Shown here in pieces: positions 17,539-26,465 of a stretch of DNA of 64,000 nucleotides. Numbering within the stretch: the stretch's first letter is position 1; every line of letters starts with the position of its first letter. A program made the position numbers and the translations under genes. Source of the DNA: Streptomyces shenzhenensis. Lineage in GTDB: Bacteria; Actinomycetota; Actinomycetes; Streptomycetales; Streptomycetaceae. The stretch lies in NCBI RefSeq assembly GCF_003688995.1, contig NZ_PENI01000010.1:124001-188000 (forward strand), read 5' to 3'. Below the pieces are notes generated by a model. That model did no database searches, was not told the DNA's origin, and worked only from the letters and a program-made list of their open reading frames with translations.

Positions 17539-17776
17539 GAGCGGCGCGAAGGCCCCCGAACCGGGAACGAGCCCTGGAAGTCCTGGAAGCCGGCGTCCGC
17601 GGAGACCGGCCCGGGACCTCCGCCCACTCCGCCGCGCGCGACGGCATCAACCCACCCCCCGAACGCGACGACGGCCCGCACCACCCCGACGGGGTCGTAC
17701 AGGCCGTCGTCACGCAGGCCCCGGATGTGCCGACGGGGTCCATGGCGGAACGGGTACCGGGCATCCGGCGCGGCGG

Positions 17777-20302
17777 CTACTCGGACTTGATCGCGGCCAG
17801 CATGTTCAGCCGGGACGCCCGCCGGGCCGGCCACAGCGCGGCCAGGGCGCCGACCACCGCCGACAGCAGCAGGAAGATCGCGATCCGGTCCCACGGCAGG
17901 ACCAGTTCGTAGGTCGGCATGCTCGAACCGGCGAGCCGGCCGACCGCCCAGCCGAAGAACACGCCGAGACCGATGCCCAGCACCCCGCCGAACAGGGAGA
18001 TGACCAGCGACTCCAGGCGGACCATCCGCTTGACGGCCCGGCGGTCCAGGCCGATCGCGCGCAGCATGCCGATCTCCTGGGAGCGCTCGAAGACCGACAT
18101 GGCCAGGGTGTTGATGACACCGAGGACGGCGACGAGCACCGCCATGCCGAGCAGGCCGTAGAGCATGTTCAGCAGCAGCGTGAACAGCTGCGCGATGGAG
18201 TCCGACAGGTCCTTCTTGCTCTGGACCAGGATCCCCGGGTTGGAGTCGAGGGCCTTCTCCAGCGTGTCCTTCGCCGTGGCCGAGGCGCCGCCGGCCATCT
18301 TGACCATGACCTGCATGTCACGGGTGTCGGACAGCTTCGGCAGGGCCGCGGTGTCGACCAGGACGCCCCGGATCAGCTCGTTGCCCTCATAGACACCGGC
18401 CACCGTCAGCCGCTTGTTCCGGCCGCCCTCGAAGTGCGCGGTGAACTGCGTGCCGGCCTTCCAGCCGCGGGACTTGGCGGTGGTGTCGTCGACCACGATC
18501 TTCGAGCCGGTCACCGTGAACGCGCCCTCGTCGACCTTCAGATCGGTCAGCTTGCCGATCGCCGGGCCGTTGACGCCGGTCAGGTACTCCTCCTCGCCGT
18601 CGATCCGGGCCACCGCGTCGCGCATCGGGCTGGAAGCGGAGACGTCGTCCAGGGCGGCGAGCTTGCGGTCGACGTCCGGGGAGAGGTTGTTGCCGTTGGC
18701 CATCCGCACCACGTAGTCCGCGCGCAGCGCCGAGGTGGCCATCTTCTCGATCGCGGTCTGGAGGCTGCCCGCCATCACCGTCATGCCGGTGATCAGGGTC
18801 AGGCCGATCATCAGCGCGGACGCGGTGGCCGCCGTACGGCGCGGGTTGCGCACCGAGTTCTGCCGGGCGAGCTTGCCCGACACCCCGAAGACGCGCAGCA
18901 CCGGGGCGGCCGCCGCGATCAGCGGGCGGGACAGCAGCGGGGTCAGGATGAACACGCCGATGATCAGCAGGACGGCGCCCAGGCCCATCGGTGCCTGACC
19001 GTCGGTGCCCTTCAGCGTGGTCGCGTACAGGACGACGGCGACGCCGGCCGCCGCGAACAGGGCGCCGAGGGTGTTGCGCAGCACCAGCGACTTGGTGGTG
19101 GCCTGCGCGTGCAGGCTGCTCATCGCGGCGACCGGGGGGATCTTCGCGGCCCGGCGGCCCGGCAGCCACGCCGCCAGCATGGTGATGACGACGCCGACCG
19201 CGAGGGCGGCCACGACCGTGCCCGGCGTGACGACCAGCGGACCGTCGGGGATGGACTCCCCGAACGAGCCGAGCAGGGCGCGCAGTCCGGCCCCGATGCC
19301 GATACCGACGGCAAGACCGGTGACCCCGGCGACCGTGCCGACCACGAACGCCTCGATCAGCACCGACCGGGTGACCTGGCGGCGGGAGGCGCCGACCGCC
19401 CGCAGCAGGGCCAGTTCCTTGGTGCGCTGGGCGACCAGCATGGTGAACGTGTTGGCGATGATGAAGGTGCCCACGAACAGCGCGATCCCGGCGAAGACCA
19501 GCAGGCCCTGGCGCATGCCGTTCATGCTGTCGGCGATCTGCTGGGCCTGCTCGTCGGCGAGGGACTGCCCGGTGGTGGTCTCCGTGCGGTCCTTCGGCAG
19601 GGCCTTGTCCAGCTGGGACTTGAGTGCGGCCTGGCTGGTGCCCGGCTTCGCGCGCACGTCGATCTCGTCGTAGCCGCCGGCCTTGCCGAACAGCTTCTGC
19701 GCGCTCGCCGTGTCGAACAGGGCGAGGCTGCCGCCCGCGGCGACGTTGCCGTCGTCGGTGGTGAACACGCCGACGATCCGCGGGCTCAGGACCGGTCCGT
19801 CGATCGACAGGCGGACGGTGTCACCGACCTTGTAGCCGGCGCGCTCGGCGGTCCTGGCGTCGACGAGGACCTCGTTCTCGCCGCGCGGGGCGCGGCCGCT
19901 GGTCAGCGGGTAGCGGCTGTCGTCGGTGCCCCAGTAGTTGCCGCCCTTGGTCTGCCAGCCGTCGCCGATCAGCTTGCCGTTCTTGTCGGCCATGGCGGTG
20001 AAGCCGCTGACGACACCGACGGCCGAGGCGGCACCCGGTACCCGGGCGCTCCGGTCCAGCAGTGCCTGGTCCAGGTCGGGGTAGTCGCCGGGCTCGTCGC
20101 CCGTGGATTCCCGGTACTTGGCCGAGACGGCGACGTCGACGCCGTCGAAGCCCTTGGCGGAGCTGTTCTGGTAGGCGTCGGTGATGGTGTTGGTGAAGAC
20201 CAGGGTCCCCGACACGAAGGCCACGCCGAGCATCACGGCGAGCACGGTCATCAGGAGCCGGGCCTTGTGCGCGAGTACGTTGCGCAAGGCGGTGCGGAGC
20301 AT
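17777..20302 (-). CDS. ABC transporter permease, FtsX/MacB type (duplicated FtsX domains)
   Basis: 841 aa. The first membrane helix (about 15-40) is followed by a large extracytoplasmic MacB_PCD domain (about 45-245), then three helices of an FtsX domain (about 265-385). A second set follows: two helices near 410-465, an anchoring helix near 490-515 after the RNPRRTAATASALMIGLTLITG motif, another extracellular domain (about 525-700) and a final three-helix FtsX domain (about 715-835). About ten helices in all. Such proteins couple cytoplasmic ATP hydrolysis to extracytoplasmic work such as lipid or peptide export or hydrolase activation. The substrate is unknown. It lies 33 nt behind the ATPase gene. 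Confidence 0.93.
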   Translation of the reverse strand: MLRTALRNVLAHKARLLMTVLAVMLGVAFVSGTLVFTNTITDAYQNSSAKGFDGVDVAVSAKYRESTGDEPGDYPDLDQALLDRSARVPGAASAVGVVSGFTAMADKNGKLIGDGWQTKGGNYWGTDDSRYPLTSGRAPRGENEVLVDARTAERAGYKVGDTVRLSIDGPVLSPRIVGVFTTDDGNVAAGGSLALFDTASAQKLFGKAGGYDEIDVRAKPGTSQAALKSQLDKALPKDRTETTTGQSLADEQAQQIADSMNGMRQGLLVFAGIALFVGTFIIANTFTMLVAQRTKELALLRAVGASRRQVTRSVLIEAFVVGTVAGVTGLAVGIGIGAGLRALLGSFGESIPDGPLVVTPGTVVAALAVGVVITMLAAWLPGRRAAKIPPVAAMSSLHAQATTKSLVLRNTLGALFAAAGVAVVLYATTLKGTDGQAPMGLGAVLLIIGVFILTPLLSRPLIAAAAPVLRVFGVSGKLARQNSVRNPRRTAATASALMIGLTLITGMTVMAGSLQTAIEKMATSALRADYVVRMANGNNLSPDVDRKLAALDDVSASSPMRDAVARIDGEEEYLTGVNGPAIGKLTDLKVDEGAFTVTGSKIVVDDTTAKSRGWKAGTQFTAHFEGGRNKRLTVAGVYEGNELIRGVLVDTAALPKLSDTRDMQVMVKMAGGASATAKDTLEKALDSNPGILVQSKKDLSDSIAQLFTLLLNMLYGLLGMAVLVAVLGVINTLAMSVFERSQEIGMLRAIGLDRRAVKRMVRLESLVISLFGGVLGIGLGVFFGWAVGRLAGSSMPTYELVLPWDRIAIFLLLSAVVGALAALWPARRASRLNMLAAIKSE

Positions 20303-20335
20303 CGTGTTCTCTTCAGTCCGTGGTGGGGGCGGGGG

Positions 20336-21109
20336 TCAGCTGGTGCGGCCCTTGGTGTCGAACCGCTTCATCCGGTCCAGCACCGAGTCCGCGGTCGGCC
20401 CGTACAACTCGTCGACGATGCGTCCGTCCGCGAGGAACACCACCCGGTCCGCGTAGGCCGCGGCCACCGGGTCGTGGGTGACCATCACCACCGTCTGCCC
20501 CAGTTCGCGCACCGAGTTGCGCAGGAAGCCCAACACCTCGGCGCCGGAACGGGAGTCGAGGTTCCCGGTCGGCTCGTCGCCGAAGATGATCTCCGGCCTG
20601 GCGGCCAGGGCGCGGGCGACGGCGACGCGCTGCTGCTGGCCGCCGGAGAGCTGGGAGGGCCGGTGGCCGAGCCGCCCCGACAGGCCCACCATCTGGATCA
20701 CCGTGTCCAGCCACTGCTTGTCCGGCTTGCGGCCCGCGATGTCCATCGGGAGCGTGATGTTCTCCAGCGCTGTCAGGGTCGGCAGCAGGTTGAACGCCTG
20801 GAAGATGAACCCGATCTTGTCCCGGCGCAACTTGGTGAGCTGCTTGTCCTTCAGGGAGCCCAGTTCGGTGTCGCCGATCCGCACGGAGCCGGAGGAGAAG
20901 GTGTCGAGTCCCGCGACGCAGTGCATCAGCGTGGACTTGCCGGAGCCCGACGGCCCCATGATCGCCGTGAGCTCGGCCTGCCGGAAGCCGACGGAGACCC
21001 GGTCCAGGGCGACCACCTGGGTCTCGCCCTGCCCGTAGATCTTCGACAACTCCGTGGCGCGCGCGGCCACGGCGGTGGTCCGGTCGGCGGAGATGGGTGT
21101 GGTGGTCAC
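20336..21109 (-). CDS. ABC transporter ATP-binding protein (LolD/MacB type)
   Basis: 257 aa. Walker A GPSGSGKST (about 52-60), Q-loop FQAFNLLPTLTALENI, signature LSGGQQQRVAVARAL, Walker B EIIFGDEPTGNLD and switch His in VMVTHDPVAAAYADRVVFLADG are all intact. The sequence after Walker B is typical of the MacB/LolD subfamily, which works with FtsX-type permeases, as encoded next. The first 20 residues form a Thr/Ala-rich extension. Confidence 0.95.
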   Translation of the reverse strand: MTTTPISADRTTAVAARATELSKIYGQGETQVVALDRVSVGFRQAELTAIMGPSGSGKSTLMHCVAGLDTFSSGSVRIGDTELGSLKDKQLTKLRRDKIGFIFQAFNLLPTLTALENITLPMDIAGRKPDKQWLDTVIQMVGLSGRLGHRPSQLSGGQQQRVAVARALAARPEIIFGDEPTGNLDSRSGAEVLGFLRNSVRELGQTVVMVTHDPVAAAYADRVVFLADGRIVDELYGPTADSVLDRMKRFDTKGRTS

Positions 21110-21535
21110 GGGAGGGTGCTCCTGTCGGGACGACGACGTTCGTGGGGACTGTCTCCATCGTCCCGGCCGTCCGCGCCCCGGGAGTCAGCCGCTGTTCCGG
21201 TTCCGGGGGGCGACTTCGGGCGGAGGGAAGGCGGCCGTGTCATACCTGGGGATGACGGCGGAGCGGGCCGGAAGCAGGAGGGCCGCCGTCGACGGGTACG
21301 GCGCGGCGACTTGCCACGAACGGGTCGGGCGCCCTCGTCCGGACGGTGAAATTCCGTCATTTCACGTACGCGCGTACCCACCGGTCGTCACGCTATTGGC
21401 AAGTGCGGATGGCCCCTACCCCGGGCTGATGCTCCCTCAGACGTCAATAAAATAAGACAACATCGGTCCGCTCGTCCGCTGTTCGGGTGAGCTATCCCGA
21501 TAGGCTCGGGACCTCGAATGCGGAGCCCACGGCCT
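21110..21535. other. Intergenic region between ABC operon and bldA
   Basis: This 426-bp gap must hold the divergent promoters of the ABC operon (minus) and bldA (plus). It includes an AT-rich patch (CAATAAAATAAGACAAC, about 21444-21460) and a TAGGCT (21501-21506) that could be the bldA -10; no convincing -35 was found. No open frame is supported. Confidence 0.5.
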
Positions 21536-21618
21536 GCCCGGATGGTGGAATGCAGACACGGCGAGCTTAAACCTCGCTGCCCCTCGCGGGCGTACCGGTT
21601 CAAGTCCGGTTCCGGGCA
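21536..21618 (+). tRNA. bldA: tRNA-Leu(UAA), the bldA tRNA
   Basis: 83 nt, a class II tRNA. The acceptor stem pairs GCCCGGA (21536-21542) with TCCGGGC (21611-21617), discriminator A21618. The anticodon stem is GCGAG/CTCGC with loop CTTAAAC, giving anticodon UAA, which reads the rare UUA codon. The long variable arm has a GCCC/GGGC stem, and the T arm is ACCGG-TTCAAGT-CCGGT. In Streptomyces the only UUA-reading tRNA is bldA, which gates translation of TTA-containing regulators of antibiotic production and aerial growth. Position near eno and ndh agrees. CCA is not encoded. Confidence 0.97.
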
Positions 21619-21630
21619 CATCCCGCTCGA

Positions 21631-21666
21631 CGGCGTCTGACCAGCGCGCACACCTGTCAGACGCCG
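21631..21666 (+). terminator. bldA terminator
   Basis: A perfect 11-bp stem (21631-21641 with 21656-21666) and 14-nt loop, 12 nt behind the tRNA, is followed by CTTCCGTTTTCC. Confidence 0.85.
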
Positions 21667-22130
21667 CTTCCGTTTTCCGCCGCGGGAACATCACGGGAAC
21701 ACCTCGGGCGCACCGTGGGAGCGCGGCTCGGCATCGTCCTGGCATGGCATAGACGGCAAAGCGTAAGAATGCCGACGCCGGGGTCAAATGGGCTGAGCGA
21801 AGGCCGTCGAGACCGCAACCGGATCCGCTGCCACGGCACGGGAACCGACGGCACGGAAAACCCGTATGCGCTCAACCCACTCACTCTCGCTAACCCTCTT
21901 GCCACCCGGGCACGCGGGCCGCGGATACGCCACCTCCCAACCGGGTAACCCGCGTTCGAATCCCGTCACAGATGCCGTCCAGCGGCCCGGGACGCCTGTT
22001 CCGCAGCCGGCCTTGACCTCCGCACGCCTCTGGTACACGCGGTGTCGGCAGTGACTCGGGCAGTGGTCATGGTCCGGCCGTACGGATGCTCCGTCCACCC
22101 CCGCGTCCGACTGATCTGCAATGCCTGAGG
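21667..22130. other. Gene-free stretch downstream of bldA
   Basis: Nothing codes here convincingly. Two adjacent CGGGAACA-type motifs (about 21681-21700) and a segment resembling a degenerate tRNA T arm (around 21951-21970, GCGTTCGAATCCCG) are present. It marks the transition from core genes to the accessory segment and could be scar sequence from an integration, but no att duplication was found. Confidence 0.4.
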
Positions 22131-22715
22131 TCAGCTCTTGTTCTCGCCGAGGGCAGCGCGGAGCCAGTCCAGGGTGCCCGTCTTCAATACGGTGTCAGCG
22201 AGTGCCTGGCCGCTCTTGGTGACGATCCGGCCGCGGCTGTTGTCGATCCACCTCTGAGCGTTGGCGTAGCCCTGGTCGCGGTACTCGATGCCCTGGATCA
22301 TGCACTCCAGTTTGTCCGCGTCCCGCGCGCACTGCGCCTCTGCGGACTCCTTGGCCTCGTACTCGGCAACCAACTCCTTCACCGTGTCGGCGAGGGCTGC
22401 GGGCATGCCGGTGACTTGGTCGGCGGTGATCGCTTCGGGGTCGGCTTCGCCTGCGGTGTACTTCTTGCCGAGGTGGTTGACGTCGCCGGTGCGGGTTTCC
22501 TGGCTGTCGTGCCAGACGGCGAGGAACGCGGCGCGGGCCGGGTCGGCTCCTTCGAGCTTCGCGATGATGGTCGCGATCAGGGCTGTGCGCCAGGAGTGAT
22601 CCGCGACCGACTCCGGGTCCTTGACCCCGGCCATCCACCAGCCGCTGCGCTTGGTGTTCTTGAGCGTCCCCGCCTCGTACAGGAAGTGCGCCACCGCGGT
22701 CAGTTCGTCGGACAC
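22131..22715 (-). CDS. HD-domain phosphohydrolase (YfbR-like)
   Basis: 194 aa from GTG 22715, with GAGGAG about 7 nt upstream. The HD_3 family pattern is complete: HFLYEAGTLKNTKRSGWW, VADHSWRTALIA (first His), the HD pair in AVWHDSQETRTGD, and the distal Asp in ARDADKLECMIQG. Relatives are metal-dependent 5'-nucleotidases. The start lies 13 nt behind the stop of the XRE regulator gene, so the two form an operon. The pairing of an XRE regulator with this hydrolase is common in actinomycete accessory regions; its substrate here is unknown. Confidence 0.9.
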   Translation of the reverse strand: MSDELTAVAHFLYEAGTLKNTKRSGWWMAGVKDPESVADHSWRTALIATIIAKLEGADPARAAFLAVWHDSQETRTGDVNHLGKKYTAGEADPEAITADQVTGMPAALADTVKELVAEYEAKESAEAQCARDADKLECMIQGIEYRDQGYANAQRWIDNSRGRIVTKSGQALADTVLKTGTLDWLRAALGENKS

Positions 22716-22728
22716 CGTAGGACTCCTC

Positions 22729-23844
22729 TCACGCCTCGGCGAGGCGGATCGCGTACCGGATGCTCTCCAACTCCCGCCTGCCACACGGCGAGAGTTCACC
22801 GCTATCCAACATGATCGGGAGACGTTCGCGTAGGGCGCGGGCTGCTGCTCCGGATCGCAGCAGATTGGGGCGGACCTGGAGCAGTGACCACACACTGTGG
22901 ATGTTGAGGTCCACGTAGCCATGCTCGGGCGCGATGCCTTCGACGAGGTGAGCGAGGAGTCGGTCTCCGGGCCACGGTCCGAGGGAGCCGTCCGCGATGA
23001 AGTCATCCGATAGCTGCGGCACGTTCGTCTCGCCGACCCAGTACGCCCAGTACGCGAGGTTTGCGGACTCTCCGGCGTCGTCATCTTGGAGCGCATTGTC
23101 GATGAAGTAGGTCATGCGGTCGCGGTCGCCTTGGCGGGCTGCGACGGCGGCGACGCTTCGGTTGTTGAGCCACGCGGTGAGCCAGTCGCCCGGCCGTTCG
23201 GTTCGCTGTTGGTGGGCGAGCCAGTCGGCCGTGTCGGTTGCCTGGTCGTAGCCGGACAGGTAGAGGGACTGTCGTCGCAGCAGGAACTGTCCCGGACCAC
23301 GGGCCTGTTCGGCCGTGCGGCGCATCTGATCAAAGAAGGTCTGGTGCTCGGCGGCGGTCAACTTCGGTCCGGACGGTGCCGGTCCGCGGCGCGGCCGAGG
23401 CCGTGCAGGAAGATCACGCACCGTGCGCGGCGGTACGCCGTTGAGCGGCCACGCCAGAACCTCGGCGAGTTCGCGCTGCATCACCATCGTGCCGAGCGCG
23501 GCGTTCTCGACGGGCACCTCACCGTCAAGGGCGGACGCGAGGAGGACGTCCGCCTCCAGGGCGCGTTCCAGTGCCTGGAGCAGGGCGGGGGAAGTGCCCA
23601 TCTGCATCAGCGTGTGGCGTAAGCCGAGCATCTGCGCGACGGGTACGGCCGTCAAGGCTCGCCGTCCGGTCTCCCACCCGGCGATCGTGTCTGGGGAGAC
23701 CTTGAGATGTTCGGCTGCCTCGTCCTGCGTGTATCCGTGCTGCTCGCGGATCACCCGCAAGACGTAGCCACTGAGGAGGCCAGTTCGTGGCCGCTGGCCC
23801 CTTGCCGTACTGGCGGTCAGGGTTTGCCGAGCACTTGGCCGCAT
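22729..23844 (-). CDS. XRE-family transcriptional regulator with a TTA codon
   Basis: 371 aa if the ATG at 23844 is used; an in-frame GTG at 23895 would add 17 residues, and neither has a strong ribosome site. The N-terminal helix-turn-helix (YVLRVIREQHGYTQDEAAEHLKVSPDTIAGWETGRR) is of the Cro/C1 type. The remaining 280 residues are alpha-helical, as in Streptomyces regulators that sense small ligands through a TPR-like domain. The Leu in MLGLRHTL is encoded by TTA (complement of 23620-23622), so translation depends on bldA, which lies 2 kb away. The HD hydrolase gene follows in the same operon. It is divergent from the RiPP-like genes and may control them. Confidence 0.88.
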   Translation of the reverse strand: MRPSARQTLTASTARGQRPRTGLLSGYVLRVIREQHGYTQDEAAEHLKVSPDTIAGWETGRRALTAVPVAQMLGLRHTLMQMGTSPALLQALERALEADVLLASALDGEVPVENAALGTMVMQRELAEVLAWPLNGVPPRTVRDLPARPRPRRGPAPSGPKLTAAEHQTFFDQMRRTAEQARGPGQFLLRRQSLYLSGYDQATDTADWLAHQQRTERPGDWLTAWLNNRSVAAVAARQGDRDRMTYFIDNALQDDDAGESANLAYWAYWVGETNVPQLSDDFIADGSLGPWPGDRLLAHLVEGIAPEHGYVDLNIHSVWSLLQVRPNLLRSGAAARALRERLPIMLDSGELSPCGRRELESIRYAIRLAEA

Positions 23845-24043
23845 GGGAGTTCCAATCCCGGCGGTTTGCAAGAAACCACCCGTACTCGCAGTCACTTCAG
23901 GGTCACGAGCTATCTCTCTACGGTCGTTGGTGTCCCTGAATCAAGCCTATTGGGAGGCCGCGACACATGGGCTCCGCTCTACACACTCACCACACCACGG
24001 TGTCAGCTCAGACAGCGCCGTCACTCCACACGGAGGCCGAGCG

Positions 24044-24337
24044 ATGACCGTGACCCTCGAGATCCTGACCGACGAAGAGCGTCGGCTCGCCGTCGAGCAC
24101 TGGCTCCTGGCAGCGGCCGAGGACCCCCTCGCCGCGCGCGGTCTGATAGCCGCGCCTCGTGCCTCCGGGGACGCTGGTTCTCCTTCCTCCGCTGGAGCCC
24201 TACCTCGCTTCAGGCGAGGCGGCCCGGGAAGAGCGGGGGCGATGCGCATGAGGCCGGACGGCCCAGGAGGTCAGTTCTTCTACGTGCTGGTCCTGGCCGT
24301 TCTCATAGCCTCCCTCGTGGCCGGATTCGGCCGCTGA
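24044..24337 (+). CDS. Small hypothetical protein with C-terminal membrane helix
   Basis: 97 aa from ATG 24044, 7 nt behind GGAGG. The first 35 residues (LEILTDEERRLAVEHWLLAAAEDP) look like a soluble helical N-terminus; the middle is Gly/Arg/Ala-rich and poorly ordered; residues 77-95 (FFYVLVLAVLIASLVAGF) form one membrane helix. The change in character near residue 36 suggests that an older, longer gene has been truncated and fused to the membrane segment, or that an internal ATG at 24242 starts a separate 31-residue membrane peptide. It is the first plus-strand gene beyond the divergent regulator. Confidence 0.55.
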   Translation: MTVTLEILTDEERRLAVEHWLLAAAEDPLAARGLIAAPRASGDAGSPSSAGALPRFRRGGPGRAGAMRMRPDGPGGQFFYVLVLAVLIASLVAGFGR

Positions 24338-24521
24338 CCCCATGACCGGCTCCGGTCGCTCGCGTCCCAGGGAGCGGCCGGGGTCCCCAGGTGCCCGCCG
24401 GTTTCCTGCTCCCGGCTCTCCCCGTGGGGGCCGGCGGGCCCGGCCCGGCACACCCGGCCCCGTGATGCCCTGCGGTGTGCCGGGCCGCCACTTTCGTCTC
24501 GACAAGGGAAGGTTCTCGATC

Positions 24522-25208
24522 GTGTTGCCTCCGGCTCCGCCAGGCCTCGTCCCGTATATCGCCGGTTGGAGTGAGGAGAAGCTCCCGGCGCGCCCGGTCG
24601 TCCGCCGTCCCATTCTCCCGGGGATCGCGTACGTGGATGAGACGCCGTACGACCGGGACAGTTTCGGTGTGCTCTGGGTTCGGTACGTCCTCCGGCCGAA
24701 GCGGCGCCGGGGCAGCCCGGAGTTCCGGAATGTTCACCCGTATCGGCAGCGTCGGGCGATGCTGAACATGATGTGCCAGGTCTGCGCTCGTGTGCCGCCG
24801 GATCCGCACGGTCCTCACCTCTTTCTCCTGAAGGAATCCGGCGGTCCGATCCGGGAGGGGGAGCTCACGACGAGTCCGCCGGTGTGCGTACCGTGCGCCG
24901 GGATCTCGATCCAGCTGTGCCGTGCCCTGCGCGGTGGGCGGTTCGTGGCGGCGTGGGCGAGGCGCGTACCCGCGTGGGGCGTCGTCGGTCCCCTCCATCA
25001 TCCGCGGACGCTCCAGCCCATCCCACGGTGCGCCATGGAGCACGTGAAGTACGGCTCGGAGTGGGCGCCGTGGGTTCGGGCTGCTCGCACGATGGTGGAG
25101 CTCCGTGGGGTGACTCCGGCGGACCTGGACCGGGAGTTCGCGGTCCTCGGGCGGGACCGCCTGGAGGAGGAGTTCGCCCGGATCGCGCAGCTGACGGCAG
25201 TCGCCTGA
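24522..25208 (+). CDS. Conserved accessory protein of unknown function with two CxxC motifs
   Basis: 228 aa from GTG 24522, 9 nt behind AAGGGAAGG; longer in-frame starts exist but give a low-complexity Pro/Arg N-terminus. Visible features are IAYVDETPYDRDSFGVLW, the knuckles CQVCAR and CVPCAG about 45 residues apart (a possible four-Cys zinc site), and a helical C-terminus. I recall similar proteins in Streptomyces accessory loci beside XRE regulators and radical SAM genes, but cannot name a domain. Placement upstream of the radical SAM gene suggests a role in the same cluster, perhaps as a peptide-binding partner. Confidence 0.7.
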   Translation: MLPPAPPGLVPYIAGWSEEKLPARPVVRRPILPGIAYVDETPYDRDSFGVLWVRYVLRPKRRRGSPEFRNVHPYRQRRAMLNMMCQVCARVPPDPHGPHLFLLKESGGPIREGELTTSPPVCVPCAGISIQLCRALRGGRFVAAWARRVPAWGVVGPLHHPRTLQPIPRCAMEHVKYGSEWAPWVRAARTMVELRGVTPADLDREFAVLGRDRLEEEFARIAQLTAVA

Positions 25209-25264
25209 CGGCCCGGATGCTCCTCACCGCACGCAACTCGTCCCGCATCGCGGAGGAACGTTCG

Positions 25265-25357
25265 ATGCATCGGTTGCCCACCACGTCCTTCCTCCCCTCA
25301 GACTCCCGCCTCCGACAGGGGCGGACGACCCTCTTGGAGCCTGCATGCATTCCCTGA
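25265..25357 (+). CDS. Possible 30-residue peptide overlapping the radical SAM start
   Basis: A short frame (MHRLPTTSFLPSDSRLRQG and on to the end EPACIP) begins at ATG 25265 exactly 7 nt behind GGAGGA, a better ribosome site than that of the gene it overlaps. Its TGA (25355-25357) falls 10 nt inside the radical SAM gene, so translation would be coupled. It could be a leader peptide or a second small RiPP-type product. It could equally be chance. Confidence 0.35.
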   Translation: MHRLPTTSFLPSDSRLRQGRTTLLEPACIP

Positions 25358-26463
25358 TTGCCAGCCCGTTCCTGGAGCAGCATGTACTCGTACGGCCGGG
25401 GAGCCGTGGTGGCGCCCTGCTGCCGGGAGTGCGGTACGAGGAACTGCGCGCCCTCGGCGCTGCGGAACCCGCCCCGGCCTGGCTCGCTGACGCAGTCCGC
25501 GAGCAGTGGGAAGACATGGACGTGACCGGCCGGCCCACCGGTGACTTCCTGCTCGTCCGCCGGCCCTCCACCTGGGGCTACGGCAAGGCGAGTTGGGAGG
25601 TCAACCTGGGCTGCAACTATCAGTGCAAGCACTGTTACCTGGGGCTCAAGGTCAACTCCGGGATGCCTTGGGAGGACAAGCGGCGCTGCCTGGACGTCAT
25701 GGCCGAGGCCGGCGTGCTCTTCCTCCAGGTCACCGGCGGCGAGCCGACCGTTGACCGCGATTTCATGCGCGCGTATCGGTACGCCTGGGACCTCGGCATG
25801 ATGATCACCGTCTCCACGAACGGCTCCCTGCTGTGGCGGCGGAACCTCCTGGACCTGTTCAAGGAGTGCCCGCCGTACCGCGTCACGGTGTCCATGTACG
25901 GCGCGACCAAAGGGAGCTATGACGAGCTGACGCAGCGCGAGGGCGCGTGGGACCAGTTCGTGCAGGGCATGAACGCCGCCCGCCACGCCCGCCTGCCCCT
26001 GCGCATGAGCATCGTCGTCACCGAGGACAACGGCCGCGAGGAGCAGGCCATGGTGGACCGGTGCCAGTCGTGGGGCGTCGAGTACGAGGTGTTCACGAAC
26101 ATGACGCCGACGATCTACGGCGGTGGTGAGGTGCTCACCGCGCAGTCCAAGGAGCACCTGCGGCTCCGCAAGACGTTCACTGGCTGCAATGCCGGACACA
26201 CCTTCTTCCACATGGACCCGCACGGTCTGGTGTCCATCTGCAAGATCGGCCGCGACGACCAGATCAGCCTGCCCCACGAGGGCATCCAGGGCCTTGCCCG
26301 GCTGGGCACGATCGCGGACCGCCTGATGCTTCGCACCGGAGGGTGCTCGGGATGCGCCCTGTCCGGTTCCTGCCGCGTGTGCAGGCCCCTGGCCAAGCAC
26401 TACCAGGAGGCGAAGGCCCCGCTGGCGGCTTACTGCCGGCACGGACAGAAGAAAGCAGGGTGA
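25345..26463 (+). CDS. Radical SAM/SPASM peptide maturase
   Basis: 372 aa from ATG 25345 (GGAG 5 nt upstream). The radical SAM cluster ligands are C90-NYQ-C94-KH-C97, followed by QVTGGEPTVDRDF (SAM-binding GGE) and the TIM-barrel strands MITVSTNGS and RVTVSMYGA. The C-terminus carries SPASM-type cysteines (TGCNAGHTF, SICKIG, CSGCALSGSCRVC, AYC) expected to hold auxiliary Fe-S clusters. The preceding 60 residues may be a peptide-recognition region. Together with the adjacent small gene ending in a CSC motif this fits a sactipeptide-type maturase that crosslinks Cys sulfur to alpha carbons. The stop is separated from the precursor gene by 2 nt. Confidence 0.92.
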   Translation: MHSLIASPFLEQHVLVRPGSRGGALLPGVRYEELRALGAAEPAPAWLADAVREQWEDMDVTGRPTGDFLLVRRPSTWGYGKASWEVNLGCNYQCKHCYLGLKVNSGMPWEDKRRCLDVMAEAGVLFLQVTGGEPTVDRDFMRAYRYAWDLGMMITVSTNGSLLWRRNLLDLFKECPPYRVTVSMYGATKGSYDELTQREGAWDQFVQGMNAARHARLPLRMSIVVTEDNGREEQAMVDRCQSWGVEYEVFTNMTPTIYGGGEVLTAQSKEHLRLRKTFTGCNAGHTFFHMDPHGLVSICKIGRDDQISLPHEGIQGLARLGTIADRLMLRTGGCSGCALSGSCRVCRPLAKHYQEAKAPLAAYCRHGQKKAG

Positions 26464-26465
26464 AG

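Noticed and set aside
18434..21349. 971-codon plus-strand open frame opposite the ABC transporter genes
   Set aside because: It is a shadow of two well-supported minus-strand genes with intact ABC and FtsX motifs; the frame is low-complexity Arg/Gly/Ala typical of antisense in GC-rich DNA.
21437..21787. 116-codon minus-strand frame across bldA
   Set aside because: It reads through the antisense of a well-formed tRNA, a known source of false gene calls.
21939..21975. tRNA-like T arm downstream of bldA as a second tRNA or att site
   Set aside because: The T stem has a mismatch and no acceptor, D or anticodon arm can be folded; it is not a copy of the bldA 3' end.
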